Position numbers and translations under genes: made by a program. The notes below the pieces were generated by a model. It saw only the letters and a list, made by a program, of their open reading frames with translations. It was not told the DNA's origin and did not search any database. Positions 1-9,840 of a stretch of DNA of 64,000 nucleotides are shown piece by piece (the first letter of the stretch is position 1; each line of letters begins with the position of its first letter). The stretch is taken from contig RHLH01000001.1 of NCBI GenBank assembly GCA_003712165.1, positions 682,001 through 746,000 on the forward strand, in the 5' to 3' direction. The DNA comes from Phycisphaera sp. (lineage in GTDB: Bacteria; Planctomycetota; Phycisphaerae; Phycisphaerales; UBA1924).

Positions 1-3000
1 GCGCGCGATTTCGCGGGCTCGGCGTTCGTCGGGTCTGGGCAGATCGAGGAGGCACGTGACAAGACGCCTTCCGACGGCCATCGTCTTGGACTGCTCCCAT
101 GCACGCTCGTAGTAGGCGAGTGCAGTGCGGTGCTGGTCGGCACCGCTGAACGTGTCGCCGGCACCGACCATCAGGTTCAGATCTGTCGGTCTGCGCTCGA
201 GCGCGCTGTCGACGAGGTTGGCTGCTTCTTCAACCCGGTCCATTTCGAGCAGCCTCAGCACGGCACCGAGCCTGAGCTGGGTGTTGTCCGGGGCGGCCTC
301 CGCGGAGGCGATGATGTCTGCTGCGGCGTTGCTGACCTGGCCGAGTTCGTTGTACACGACAGAACGGAGGCGGTACGCGTCTGAGTTTGATGGGTTCAGT
401 TCGATCGCGCGGCTGAGATCCTCGGCGGCGTCCGGCAGGGTTGCCTTGTTGGACATGAGCATCGCGGCCCGCTTCATATAACCGAGCGGATCGTCCGGGT
501 AGTCGGCGATCGCCTGATCGATCAGTTGGGAGGATTCGTTGTCGTTGCCCTGCAAGCGGGCGACGTCGGCCCTCATGAGCATGATGTTGAGTGCATTGAG
601 TTGCTCTTCATCGAGTGTGTCGATGACGACCTGGGCAAGCTCTGCGTTACCGAGCCTGAGATAACACTCGATCAGTCTGCTGCGCGCGATGTCGGCCTGG
701 AAATCGGCATCGATGAGGCTCTGCAGCGCGGGCGCGGCTTCCTCGTAGAGGCCCAGCTTGAATAGCTCGTCGGCAAGGATCGCGTCGGCGACGGGCCTAT
801 CGGAATCCTGTACGAGACGGGCCTGGCGGATCGTGGTCAGGCCTTGCTCAATCCGGCCCCGTTCGATAAGGAACCTGCCGAACGCGAGGTAAGCGGCGGG
901 ATCGTTGATATCGTTGGCGTCAGACGCGATGAACGCCGAGTACACGCTGTTTGCGCTCTGGAGATCGTTCCTGTCCGCGTGCCAGCGTGCATCGAGCGAC
1001 GCGAGCGAGAGCGAGTCTTCCTTGGCCCGTGTTTCGTCGAGACGCGCCCGTGCTTCGTCGAATCGGCGCAGGTCCAAGGCGAGGCTGATCAGCAAGGTCG
1101 CGTTGCGGATGTTGTCGGGCTCGTTTTCTGCGATCTGGAGTCGGCGGTCGTACGCGAGTTGCTTGTCGCCCACGAGGCCTTCGAGGCCGAGCCACATCTC
1201 GCGGAACTGCGGGTCGCGCTGGCCGATCGAGGTGGTCTTGCGTGCTTCTTCGAGAGCTTCGTTCGTGCGGCCCAGCCGGGTGAGCACCGCGATGTAACCC
1301 TTGAGAAGGTCAAGGTCGTTTGGGCGGACAGCGAGCGCCTGGCGGTACCGCTCGAGCGCGTTGAATGTGTCACCGAAATCGAGCAGCAGATCGGCGAGGA
1401 GCTTGAGCGTGACCGCGTTGGTGCTGCCCCGCTCGACGGCGCTCTGGAGCGTCCGCCTTGCCGATTCCTGATCGCCCTCGGCGAGCTCGACGCGTGCAAG
1501 CATGGCAAGCCCGTCGGCGCCGTCGATGTCGCGTTCCTTGTTCGCTTCGTAGATCTGGCGCGCGGTCGCGGCATCCTGATTGCGGATCGCCTGGTCGAAC
1601 CTGTAGACCACGACCTGCTTGTTGGTCGGGTCGAGCCGCTCGGCTTCATCGAGGGCTTGCAGTGCGGAATCGGTGTCCTCGTTCTGCATGTGGAGCCTGT
1701 AGAGCTGGAGTTGACGGTCGATGTCGGACAAGTCGTCCCGGCCTTCGACGTAGCTGATCGCGGCGTTCGTGTCGCCTGCGATGTCGGCCATGGTGCGCAG
1801 CGCCAAAAGGCGTCGGTCGTCGGGCGCGATTGCAAGACCCTGGTCGATGTACTCGGAAGCCTCTGCCCAGAGTTCCTGCTCGACGAGCATGTTGGAAAGA
1901 GCCGTGAGCAGGCGGACGTCGTCCTGGTGTTCAGCGAGTCCTTCGCGGATGAGCTGGATGGCGCGATCGGGAGAGCCGCTGTCCTCGGCGAGTTGGGCCT
2001 GCGCGAGGGTGGTCAGGATCGGGTCTGTCGAATCCTCATTGAGGAGTGCTCGCACGATTTCCAGCTGTTGACGCAATGCATCGAGATCGGGCCTGCGGTC
2101 GAGAGCGGCGATCAGGTGGTCCTTGGCGTCTTCGTAGTCGCGGAGGTTCATGCAGACGGTGGAGAGCCTGACAAGTGTCGGCACATGCGTGGGGTCGATC
2201 TGGAGCGCCTGCTCGAGCAGGTCACGTTCGAGGCCCGGGTTGCCGAGTTGGCCCGCGACCTCGGAGGCGTATCGGAGGCCGTCGGCGTTCGCATTGTTTG
2301 TGGCGGTGTTGAAGTCACGGAAGAGCTTGTCGGCCTGTGAGAGCCTGCCCTCTGCCTTGGCGAGCCTTGCGTCGATGTAGAGCATCATCGCGCGGTCGTC
2401 GGCAACCTCTGCCGAGAGTCGGTCGCGGTAGACCTTGGCTTTCTCGAGCCACTGGTCGCGTTCTTCGCCCTCGCCTGCGAGCATCGCCCATCGCTCGAGA
2501 GAGGCGTCAGTCATCATGTACAAGGCCCGGTTGCGATCACTGAAACGCAGGAGCCCCTCGGTAGTGACCGGGACGTCTGGCAACTGCGAGATCGGTTCGA
2601 GTATCTCGATCGCTCGTTCCTGCCTGCCCAGCCTCGCGAGGAAGCCCGCGTAGGCCATCTGGAGCTGGCGGTCATCCCCGTTCGCCTGCGCGCACTCGGC
2701 CCAGATCGTGCTGAGAAGTTCCTCGGCTTCGGCCGGGGCGACCATCGCGAGCACGAAGGTGATTCGGCTCAGTGACTGCGCGTTGAGCGTTGCGAAATCT
2801 GCGCTCGTTGCGTTCTGTGCGAATGTGACGGCGCGCTCGTTGAAGCGCTCGAGCGCTTCGCGTCTGGCGTTGGTCAGGTCTTCGCCGAAGAGTTCTCTCG
2901 CCTCGACCTCACGCACGGCTTGGGCGGCCTCGGCCTGGATGCTCAGGAACTGAGCGTCCAAGCTGCCGCTGTTCTTGCTCGCAAAGTCACGGGTAGAACC

Positions 3001-3714
3001 GAGCGCGGCTGCGTACAGCTGAGAGACCGCCGAGCGTCGGCCAGTCAGCTTGGCTCTGTTTGCCTTTGCGTTGTAGATATCGAAACGTGCGACCGCGAGT
3101 TCGAAGTCGTCGGGCCTGACCTCGAGCGCAGCTTCGATATCTTCGAGTCCGCCATCGAGGAATTCGTCGTCGATGTCGGCCGAGATCTGTGCGATGGTTG
3201 CGACCGCGATGCCGCGATAGCGACGGAGCTGCTTCCAGAGATCCGAATCGAGTTGGTCGTAGAGGAGGCCTTCGACACGGGTGACTTCGTCGATTAGTGT
3301 CTGGTATCCGCTCGACGAGGGGCCGCTCGATTTCAGCAGGAGCATGAACTCATCGAAGAAGAGCTCATGTGCAGCGAGGTCGGTTTTCTTGAGCTCTGCC
3401 AGCTGGCGGAGGCCCGCGCGGTACTTCTCAAACTGGTTGGAGTACTCGAGCGCGGTCTCGTTGGGCTTATGCTGGATCGCGTTGATGAAGGACTCGAGGT
3501 ACTCGGCGTTGGTGCGGTCTTCGCTGACCGCGTCGCCCCAACGCATCTGGGCTCTGCCCCAGTCGCCCTCGGCCTCGGCTTGCATTGCGAGCCTAGCGTG
3601 GTCCTCGGCAGATTTCATCAGAACCTGCGCCGCGCCGTAGATCGCGACACCCGTCACCACGACGAGCACCGCGGTTAGTCCCACCACGAATTTCACGTTT
3701 ACCCGGCCGGCCAT
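1..3714 (-). CDS. Giant tetratricopeptide-repeat membrane-anchored protein (C-terminus beyond window)
   Basis: At least 1238 residues; the frame stays open to base 1, so the C-terminus is missing. It starts at ATG 3714, preceded by an AAAGGA ribosome site. A single hydrophobic segment (about residues 8-27) is followed by degenerate TPR helical pairs over almost all the rest, for example units ending in LQIDPTHVP and ERLDPTN. Such proteins are scaffolds; here the N-terminal anchor would place the repeats outside the cytoplasmic membrane. It lies 31 bp upstream on the same strand of nothing else visible and directly downstream of the exosortase gene, so it probably belongs to the envelope/exopolysaccharide block. 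It recalls the long TPR proteins (PrsT type) found beside exosortases, but no lipobox is seen, so that name is not assigned. Confidence 0.85.
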   Translation of the reverse strand, partial: MAGRVNVKFVVGLTAVLVVVTGVAIYGAAQVLMKSAEDHARLAMQAEAEGDWGRAQMRWGDAVSEDRTNAEYLESFINAIQHKPNETALEYSNQFEKYRAGLRQLAELKKTDLAAHELFFDEFMLLLKSSGPSSSGYQTLIDEVTRVEGLLYDQLDSDLWKQLRRYRGIAVATIAQISADIDDEFLDGGLEDIEAALEVRPDDFELAVARFDIYNAKANRAKLTGRRSAVSQLYAAALGSTRDFASKNSGSLDAQFLSIQAEAAQAVREVEARELFGEDLTNARREALERFNERAVTFAQNATSADFATLNAQSLSRITFVLAMVAPAEAEELLSTIWAECAQANGDDRQLQMAYAGFLARLGRQERAIEILEPISQLPDVPVTTEGLLRFSDRNRALYMMTDASLERWAMLAGEGEERDQWLEKAKVYRDRLSAEVADDRAMMLYIDARLAKAEGRLSQADKLFRDFNTATNNANADGLRYASEVAGQLGNPGLERDLLEQALQIDPTHVPTLVRLSTVCMNLRDYEDAKDHLIAALDRRPDLDALRQQLEIVRALLNEDSTDPILTTLAQAQLAEDSGSPDRAIQLIREGLAEHQDDVRLLTALSNMLVEQELWAEASEYIDQGLAIAPDDRRLLALRTMADIAGDTNAAISYVEGRDDLSDIDRQLQLYRLHMQNEDTDSALQALDEAERLDPTNKQVVVYRFDQAIRNQDAATARQIYEANKERDIDGADGLAMLARVELAEGDQESARRTLQSAVERGSTNAVTLKLLADLLLDFGDTFNALERYRQALAVRPNDLDLLKGYIAVLTRLGRTNEALEEARKTTSIGQRDPQFREMWLGLEGLVGDKQLAYDRRLQIAENEPDNIRNATLLISLALDLRRFDEARARLDETRAKEDSLSLASLDARWHADRNDLQSANSVYSAFIASDANDINDPAAYLAFGRFLIERGRIEQGLTTIRQARLVQDSDRPVADAILADELFKLGLYEEAAPALQSLIDADFQADIARSRLIECYLRLGNAELAQVVIDTLDEEQLNALNIMLMRADVARLQGNDNESSQLIDQAIADYPDDPLGYMKRAAMLMSNKATLPDAAEDLSRAIELNPSNSDAYRLRSVVYNELGQVSNAAADIIASAEAAPDNTQLRLGAVLRLLEMDRVEEAANLVDSALERRPTDLNLMVGAGDTFSGADQHRTALAYYERAWEQSKTMAVGRRLVTCLLDLPRPDERRAREIAR

Positions 3715-3745
3715 AGTCGATCGGTCCTTTCAGTCGGGATCGGAA

Positions 3746-5584
3746 TCAGTCTTCCGCGCCCGCGTTCTTGTTTCCTTCTGGGTAGCGTCCCGCCTGCACC
3801 TCGACCCAGTCGGGCACGCAGAGCATCATGTCAGCCAGCAGATCGTTGAGCAGCTCTGCGGATACCTCCGCAAACTCCTCGTGGCTCGTGACACTCTGGG
3901 TGTTGAACTGGACCTTCAAATAGAACGCGTAGTCGTTCCCGAGATCAAACGCCAGCAGGCGCACGTCCTCGGCGCTGGCGGCCACGCCGCCGTTGGCGAT
4001 AAAGAAGTAGCCCGCGTAGAGCTCGTCGCCCCCCGGGTTGTGGTACGTACTCGCTCGGAGCCTGACGTCTTCGATGCCCCTTGGGAGCCTCACACGCTTG
4101 CCGCGGACACTCGACCACTTGGAGCTTGTCCGGGCGGTGTAGATCGTCGCGGGGTCGGTCGATGCCTCTTCGTCTACGAGCCAGCCGGTCTGGGAGAGGT
4201 TCATCGGAACCTCCTTGCTGGCCTCGGTCTGCACGATCCCTGCACCGGTGAAGCACCGCTCCGGGACGTGGGGGACGGTGTCGATCTGGTCGGTGTAATA
4301 CGCGGTGTGCAGCTCAATGAACATTGGCTGCTCGCCCTGTGCCGGGTTTTTCTCGCGGTACAGGCGGGTCAGGTAGTTCGCGGTGCCGAGCTCTTCGAGA
4401 ATCTCGGCGCTGACGATCTCGTCGGAGCCGACCTGGACCCAGTTCTCGGTTTCGGTTGGTAGTGTGGAGACGGCGCGGTTGCCGGGGGGGTAGATCGGCA
4501 GCTTGTCGAGGTGGAGCTTGTAGTAATTGATCGCCCAGCCCATGCCCAGCGCCGAACCGAAGAGGATCACGATCAGCAGGCCCGTGACAGGCTTCTTGAG
4601 GCTGAACCGCATGTCGGCAGCCGAGGCCTTGTCTTTGTCGTTCTTCTTGACCTTCTCGGTGGGTGCGATTTTCTCGAGCGCCCAGCCGACACCGAGGAAG
4701 AGGCCCAGCCCGGGGATCAGTAGCAGCGTCCCGATGAGCGTGTGCGCCTCGCCCTGAGCGAGGTTCGCGTCGCCAAGCGTGGCAAAGCCGAGCACAGCGA
4801 CGCGGACGATGTTCATCAGGAGCGCCACGGGTACGCAGAGCATGAAGAGTGTGATGCGTTTCCACCATTCGCGCGTGCTCAGGAGTGCGACCGCGGCTCC
4901 AAGCGCGATGAACGCGACAACCATGCGCATCCCGCTGCAGGCCTCTGCGACGTTGAGCGGGTGCTCGACGCCCGACTTTGAGATCACGGTCAGCACGTTC
5001 CCGTCGACATCGACTGTAAAGCCCATGGCCATGCCGACGAGACCGAGCATGACATACGCGCCCTGGCTAGCAAGAAGCTGAAGTGGCCAGGTGACGCGGA
5101 GCATCACACCCTCTGAGACGGTGATCATGAAAACGAGGTATGCCGTGGGAAGCATGAGCCAACGGATCACGCCCGGTCCGAGCAGGAGCAGCGCCGATCC
5201 CCAGATGGTGAGGATCACGAACAGGCCCTGCCCCATGTGCACGCCCGGGATCGGTCCGATCGAGAACGTGAGGTAGCCAAGAATGCCTGTGATGATCGCC
5301 ACGAGAGCTGGCCAGAAGACACGGGGTCTTTCCTGGGCGATCTCGTATCGTCGCTGCCAGATCATGTAACCCGAGATCACGGGCACGAAGAATGCGTGGC
5401 CCCAGTCCTCGATCTGGTGTGAGCTGAACTCGGATTGCTTGAAGAACCAGCGGAAGAAGAGCATGCCAAGCCCGACGGCAACGAGTGCGAGCAGTCCAAC
5501 GTTCACCCGATCGCGCCAGAGCAGGGGCTCGCTCGTGGCGCGTTCCTGCTGGATATTGCTGCTGGGCGAACTTGCGACAGACAT
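3746..5584 (-). CDS. Exosortase with C-terminal EpsI domain (fusion)
   Basis: 612 residues from ATG 5584, with a GGAGAG ribosome site; a GTG at 5620 would add 12 residues. The N-terminal half has about eight membrane segments and carries the exosortase/archaeosortase triad: Cys216 in EACSGMR, Arg261 in NIVRVAVLG and His281 in GEAHTLIG. These enzymes are membrane transpeptidases that process proteins with a C-terminal PEP-CTERM-like tripartite signal. The C-terminal part (about 335-600) is an EpsI-type periplasmic domain with the motif HVPERCFTGAG. In many bacteria EpsI is separate and encoded beside the exosortase; here both are one chain. Neighbours are a TPR scaffold downstream and an SLBB export lipoprotein upstream, fitting a coupled EPS and protein-sorting locus. 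No obvious PEP-CTERM substrate is encoded in the window. Confidence 0.93.
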   Translation of the reverse strand: MSVASSPSSNIQQERATSEPLLWRDRVNVGLLALVAVGLGMLFFRWFFKQSEFSSHQIEDWGHAFFVPVISGYMIWQRRYEIAQERPRVFWPALVAIITGILGYLTFSIGPIPGVHMGQGLFVILTIWGSALLLLGPGVIRWLMLPTAYLVFMITVSEGVMLRVTWPLQLLASQGAYVMLGLVGMAMGFTVDVDGNVLTVISKSGVEHPLNVAEACSGMRMVVAFIALGAAVALLSTREWWKRITLFMLCVPVALLMNIVRVAVLGFATLGDANLAQGEAHTLIGTLLLIPGLGLFLGVGWALEKIAPTEKVKKNDKDKASAADMRFSLKKPVTGLLIVILFGSALGMGWAINYYKLHLDKLPIYPPGNRAVSTLPTETENWVQVGSDEIVSAEILEELGTANYLTRLYREKNPAQGEQPMFIELHTAYYTDQIDTVPHVPERCFTGAGIVQTEASKEVPMNLSQTGWLVDEEASTDPATIYTARTSSKWSSVRGKRVRLPRGIEDVRLRASTYHNPGGDELYAGYFFIANGGVAASAEDVRLLAFDLGNDYAFYLKVQFNTQSVTSHEEFAEVSAELLNDLLADMMLCVPDWVEVQAGRYPEGNKNAGAED

Positions 5585-5940
5585 CTCTAACGGCTCTCCA
5601 CCTGACACGCGTGTGGGCACTACCTAAACAGGTGGGTGTATGCCCTGGTGTGTTGTATCCGTTGATCGGCCCGCAAGACGTGGCTCCTGACGCCGGTTCG
5701 CGGATCGGGCGAAGGTTGCCCGGGTTGTGCGACTGGCTCGGAAAGCCCACGAGATGTCCTGCGGGATCGGTGATACGTCCGTGTCCGAGCCGCGGTTCAG
5801 AACGGGCCCACGCGATCCTTGCCAGCGTGGGCCGATAGCTGTTGATTGTTGCCTACCGAGAGCCCTGGGGACACCCTCAGGCGTTGGTTTGGGCGAAACG
5901 GTGGAACCCAGTCAGACCCGTGGTTCTGGTCAGACCCTGG
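5585..5940. other. Intergenic region between SLBB and exosortase genes
   Basis: No convincing gene. It contains an inverted repeat with 9-bp arms (5805-5813 and 5825-5833, loop 11 nt) without a T-run on either strand, and a short direct repeat of GTCAGACCC(G)TGGTT at 5911-5925 and 5929-5942 just after the SLBB stop. It probably holds the promoter/leader of the exosortase gene, but no clear -35/-10 pair could be read. Confidence 0.4.
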
Positions 5941-7479
5941 TTAGAACGTGCCGTCCCGTGGCGGGGCACCGAAGACGTCGTTGCCGAAGTTCCGGTCGAG
6001 CAGGAAGCCAAAGCCGTAGGTCGCCCGGAAACCGCCCCGGATGACCGCCAGCGGGAAGGCCCAGAAGTTGGTGCCCACGTTGATGTGGTCGTTGGGCTTG
6101 ATGAAGATGTCGGGCTGCTCGCGGTTGGCAATCGCACGGTAATTCAGGCGGATCGTTGCCTCGCGGTCGGTGCCGACCATCCGGGTGATGTCCACACGTT
6201 CCGGGATCGCCAGGCCGCCGAGACCGCCCGCGGAGGCGAAGAGCCTCTTGAGGGTCAGCTGCGGCACCACGTCGAATGCACCTGGCCGGTTGACCTGGCC
6301 GCTGAGGTAGACGGTGCCGCCCGATCGCTGCGGGATGCGGATGATGTCACCCGGGCGGATGACAATGTTCTGCCTCGCGTCGCCCTGCATCAGGGGCTCG
6401 ACCGGGACCGAGATGATTCTCTGGGTCACGAGGTTTTCGACGGAGAGCTCTTCATCGGCTCGCTCGCGGAGGCCCTGGGCGAGATCACCCGAGCGGTCTT
6501 TGATCTGGACCCAGCGGCCGTCGATGAATATCCACTGACTTCGCGAGTCGTCGAACTGGTTGCCCTGCTGCCCCTCGGGCTGGTTGGCCTCGTCGATGAG
6601 ATCGACCAGGGGGTCCTGCTCGTCGTCCTCGGGCTGCCACGCGAGGTTCGTGCCCTGGGGGGCTCTGATCGCGGGCGAAGCGGGCTCGCTGAGCTCGTCA
6701 ATGAGTTCGAGGAGCCGATCGCTGCTCTCGTCCTGGCTTTCGCCGTTGTTCCGGGTATCGCCCGTGGTCGGATCGATGGGTGTGGTCCCAGCTGGTGCGC
6801 CGATGTCGGAATACTCGTCTGTGAGGGCGATCTGACGGATGATGAATATCTCTGCAACGCTCGGATCGACCAGGCCGCCTGCCGCGGCGAGCGCGTCGAG
6901 GAGTCTGTAGGAAGGCTGCGGGATGAAGTAGGGGCCCGGAGCGCGAACGGAGCCGATGAGGCTGAACTGCTGTTCGCTTCGTCCCGTGATGAGGACTGAG
7001 ATTTCTGGGTTGCGGATGAGGTCCTGCTTGATGAGGCCGTCTTCAACGATTCGGCGGACCTCGTCGCTGGTGCCTCCCAGGACATAGAACTTGCCGATTT
7101 GGGGAAGCTCGATGGTGCCGTTGTTCTCGACACGAACCGCAAACGGTGTGGTGGTTCCGCTGACCGGGTAGTTGAAGATCGAGATTTCGAGGGTATCGGC
7201 CGGGGCGAGCCTGTACTCGGTGACGAGGGGCCTGAGATCTTCTGCTCTGACCTCTGTGATCTGAACGAACTCGCTGTCGTCGGGCTCGATCGCGGCTATC
7301 CGCTTGAGGATGGGCATGGTCGTGGGGGTGTGCTCCCAGTACCCGGTGGTGGACGGGTTGAGGTAGTCATCCATCTCACAGCCGGTGGAGGCGAGCCCGA
7401 GGAGGGTCATGGAGGAGGCGAGGGCCGCTGCGGTGATGAAACGCCTAGGGGTGCCGCTGGTCTTCACGTCGTTGATCAT
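5941..7479 (-). CDS. Polysaccharide export lipoprotein with SLBB domains (Wza-like)
   Basis: 512 residues from ATG 7479; longer starts upstream would bury the signal peptide. The N-terminus has a basic stretch, a hydrophobic core and a lipobox-like STGC (Cys34). A polysaccharide export domain begins at YRLAPADTLEISIF and is followed by an SLBB repeat (SLIGSVRAPGPYFIP) and a second one (VYLSGQVNRPGAFDVV). This order is that of Wza/outer-membrane auxiliary proteins, which form the channel for exported exopolysaccharide. A hydrophilic Asp/Glu/Gln-rich insert of roughly 100 residues separates the two SLBB units, which is unusual. It is first of the minus-strand envelope block and probably works with the downstream exosortase region. 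No Wzc-type kinase or glycosyltransferase is adjacent. Confidence 0.9.
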   Translation of the reverse strand: MINDVKTSGTPRRFITAAALASSMTLLGLASTGCEMDDYLNPSTTGYWEHTPTTMPILKRIAAIEPDDSEFVQITEVRAEDLRPLVTEYRLAPADTLEISIFNYPVSGTTTPFAVRVENNGTIELPQIGKFYVLGGTSDEVRRIVEDGLIKQDLIRNPEISVLITGRSEQQFSLIGSVRAPGPYFIPQPSYRLLDALAAAGGLVDPSVAEIFIIRQIALTDEYSDIGAPAGTTPIDPTTGDTRNNGESQDESSDRLLELIDELSEPASPAIRAPQGTNLAWQPEDDEQDPLVDLIDEANQPEGQQGNQFDDSRSQWIFIDGRWVQIKDRSGDLAQGLRERADEELSVENLVTQRIISVPVEPLMQGDARQNIVIRPGDIIRIPQRSGGTVYLSGQVNRPGAFDVVPQLTLKRLFASAGGLGGLAIPERVDITRMVGTDREATIRLNYRAIANREQPDIFIKPNDHINVGTNFWAFPLAVIRGGFRATYGFGFLLDRNFGNDVFGAPPRDGTF

Positions 7480-7753
7480 GTCTATGGGATCCGGGGGCTC
7501 GGATATTCTTCGGTGCCCGCCATCCGTTGGCGAGACGCACACTCTATCGGACCTATCGGCCCTTGGCAGCGAGTCTAGCGGGTCAATGATCGATCCGCCC
7601 GCACACCGAGGGACAGGTTTTTATCGACCGCCGAGCCCCGTGACATGTGTCGAATCGCTCGCAAAGCCCGGAGAATCATCGAGGCGCGAACGATGCGCCC
7701 TGTCGAGCATGATTCTGGCCCGACGAGGGCGACTGGCCGACTAGAGTTGTCGG

Positions 7754-8857
7754 ATGAGTTACCAGGACCCCAGCCCACCCGTTACCGGCAGCACCCCGAG
7801 CAGGACGACCGCCACTGAGCGGACCCTGGCGCGGCACCCGAGGCCTCTGGGCGGCGACCCGATGAAGCGGGCTGCCAAGCCCCTGATCAGCCTGACGGGC
7901 ATGGTCCTGAATAACCAGCCTGAGAATCCGCAGATGCTCTCGACCAAGCGCAAGCCCAAGTGGCTCAAGGCGAAGATGCCGGGCGGTGAGGGCTACGACA
8001 AGCTCAAGGACATCCTGCATGAGCACAAGCTATTCACCGTCTGCGAGGAGGCAGGCTGTCCCAACATGGGCGAGTGCTGGGCCCGGGGTGTGGCGACGAT
8101 CATGATCCTTGGCGACACCTGCACGCGCGCGTGCGGGTTCTGCAACGTCAAGACCGGCAAGCCCCCAGTGCTCGACAAGGACGAGCCCAGGCGGGTCGCC
8201 GAGAGTCTGGCGCTCATGGGCCTCAAGCACGTCGTGGTCACGAGCGTGAACCGCGATGAGCTGCCCGATGGTGGCGCCGGCATCTGGGCTGAGATGATTG
8301 TTCGATCGAAGGAATCGTGCCCCGATATGTCGATCGAGGTTCTGATCCCGGACTTCATGGGCGACGCGGCGGCGCTCCAGCTCGTGATCGATGCGAAGCC
8401 TCACATCATCAACCACAACATCGAGACCGTGAAGCGCATGTACCCCGCGGTGCGCCCGAGCGCGAAGTACGACCGCTCGATCGAGCTGCTCCGGCGCGTG
8501 AAGGAGCAGGGGGGCGTTGCCAAGACCGGCATCATGGTCGGGATCGGCGAGAAAGACTCGGAAGTGCTCGAGCTCATGGACGACCTGGTCGAGTTGACCA
8601 GCAAGCACTCGGGCCCGAACCCGGGCGACCCTTGCGACATCCTCACGATCGGTCAGTACCTGCAGCCCACGCGCAACCACCTGCCCATCGACCGCTGGGT
8701 TCATCCCGACACGTTCGAGATGTACCACGAGGAAGGTATCAAGCGGGGGCTCAAGGTCGTCGAGTCGGGTCCGATGGTGCGTTCGAGCTACCACGCGGAC
8801 CACCAGGCCGACATCCTGAGCACGATCGAGGCCGAGCGGAAGGCGCGTCGGGGGTAA
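7754..8857 (+). CDS. lipA: Lipoyl synthase
   Basis: 367 residues from ATG 7754. Radical-SAM enzyme that inserts two sulfurs into protein-bound octanoyl groups to make lipoyl cofactor for 2-oxoacid dehydrogenases and the glycine cleavage system. The auxiliary 4Fe-4S ligands are seen in CEEAGCPNMGEC (Cys97, 102, 108) and the radical-SAM cluster in CTRACGFC (Cys123, 127, 130). The conserved C-terminal RSSYHAD supplies the serine ligand. The first 36 residues are Pro/Thr/Arg-rich and unlike the family; translation may begin at ATG 7862, since neither start has a strong ribosome site. It stands alone: no lipB or dehydrogenase gene is adjacent. The next gene, PPK2, follows after 112 bp on the same strand. 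Confidence 0.97.
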   Translation: MSYQDPSPPVTGSTPSRTTATERTLARHPRPLGGDPMKRAAKPLISLTGMVLNNQPENPQMLSTKRKPKWLKAKMPGGEGYDKLKDILHEHKLFTVCEEAGCPNMGECWARGVATIMILGDTCTRACGFCNVKTGKPPVLDKDEPRRVAESLALMGLKHVVVTSVNRDELPDGGAGIWAEMIVRSKESCPDMSIEVLIPDFMGDAAALQLVIDAKPHIINHNIETVKRMYPAVRPSAKYDRSIELLRRVKEQGGVAKTGIMVGIGEKDSEVLELMDDLVELTSKHSGPNPGDPCDILTIGQYLQPTRNHLPIDRWVHPDTFEMYHEEGIKRGLKVVESGPMVRSSYHADHQADILSTIEAERKARRG

Positions 8858-8969
8858 CTCATCGCTGCAAGAAGTGCATCGAGTGATTGACAAACAATCG
8901 CGTGGCTTCCTCGAATCGAATGTTGCTCCATGTCGGCGATGCAACCCGGAGTAGCGGTAAGCTCCGCGT

Positions 8970-9794
8970 ATGAGCGCACACGATCTGCACATCGTTTCGC
9001 ACGGCACGGATGTCCGACTCGGAGATATCGATCCATCGAGAACACCGGGCCTGAGCGGGCCCAGGGATCTGGAGAAAGCCGCGGCGATCCGCGAGCTGGC
9101 GCAGAATGTCGAGCAGATGAAGCTGCTTCAGCGCAGGCTCTACGCGGAGTCGAAGAGGTCGCTGCTGATCGTGCTCCAGGGCATGGACTGCGGTGGCAAA
9201 GACGGCACGATCCGTCACGTGCTCGGGCCGCTCAATCCACAGGGCGTGCGGGTTGCGAGCTTCAAGAAACCAACCGATGAAGAACTCTCGCACGACTTCC
9301 TCTGGCGCATTCACAAGCAGGCCCCGGCACGGGGCGAGATCGGCGTGTTCAACCGCTCGCACTACGAAGATGTGCTTGTCGTCAGGGTGCTCGGGCTCGT
9401 TCCGGAGAAGCAGTGGCGCTCGCGCTACGACCGGATCAACGAGTTCGAGCGATCGCTTGTTGAGTCGGGGACGAGGATTCTCAAGTTCATGCTCCACATC
9501 TCGAAGGATGAGCAGAAGGAGCGACTCGAGGCGAGGCTTGCCGATCCGGACAAGGCGTGGAAGTTCAATATGAGCGATCTGGACACACGAGGGCGATGGG
9601 ACGGGTACATGCAGGCCTATGAGGATGCGCTCACGAAGTGTTCAACCGAGCACGCGCCGTGGTACGTGATCCCCGCGGACCGGAAGTGGTACCGCAACTG
9701 GGCGATCTCGCAGATCGTGCTCCGTGAGCTTGAGCAGATGGACCCGAGCTCGCCGCCCAAGGCGAAGGAGCTTGAGGGCGTTGTGATCGAGTGA
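8970..9794 (+). CDS. PPK2-family polyphosphate:nucleotide phosphotransferase
   Basis: 274 residues from ATG 8970. The family transfers phosphate between polyphosphate and nucleoside mono- or diphosphates in the cytoplasm. The P-loop-like Walker A is GMDCGGKDGT (71-80), followed by the Walker B/lid region EIGVFNRSHYED (123-134) and the later LDTRGRWDGYMQAYEDAL and APWYVIPADRKWYRNW motifs that typify single-domain PPK2 enzymes. Length and motif order match the single-domain group. Whether it prefers AMP, ADP or GDP cannot be told by eye. No polyphosphatase or PPK1 gene is adjacent. Confidence 0.93.
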   Translation: MSAHDLHIVSHGTDVRLGDIDPSRTPGLSGPRDLEKAAAIRELAQNVEQMKLLQRRLYAESKRSLLIVLQGMDCGGKDGTIRHVLGPLNPQGVRVASFKKPTDEELSHDFLWRIHKQAPARGEIGVFNRSHYEDVLVVRVLGLVPEKQWRSRYDRINEFERSLVESGTRILKFMLHISKDEQKERLEARLADPDKAWKFNMSDLDTRGRWDGYMQAYEDALTKCSTEHAPWYVIPADRKWYRNWAISQIVLRELEQMDPSSPPKAKELEGVVIE

Positions 9795-9840
9795 CGGATT
9801 CTTCTGGGCTGCGCATCCACCGAGTGACTAGGAGATCCGA

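Noticed and set aside
844..2340. Long plus-strand open frame of about 498 codons
   Set aside because: It is antisense to the TPR gene, whose minus-strand translation gives clear TPR repeats; open antisense frames are expected at this GC content.
5805..5833. 9-bp inverted repeat as a terminator
   Set aside because: The loop is 11 nt and no T-run follows on either strand, so termination is not supported.
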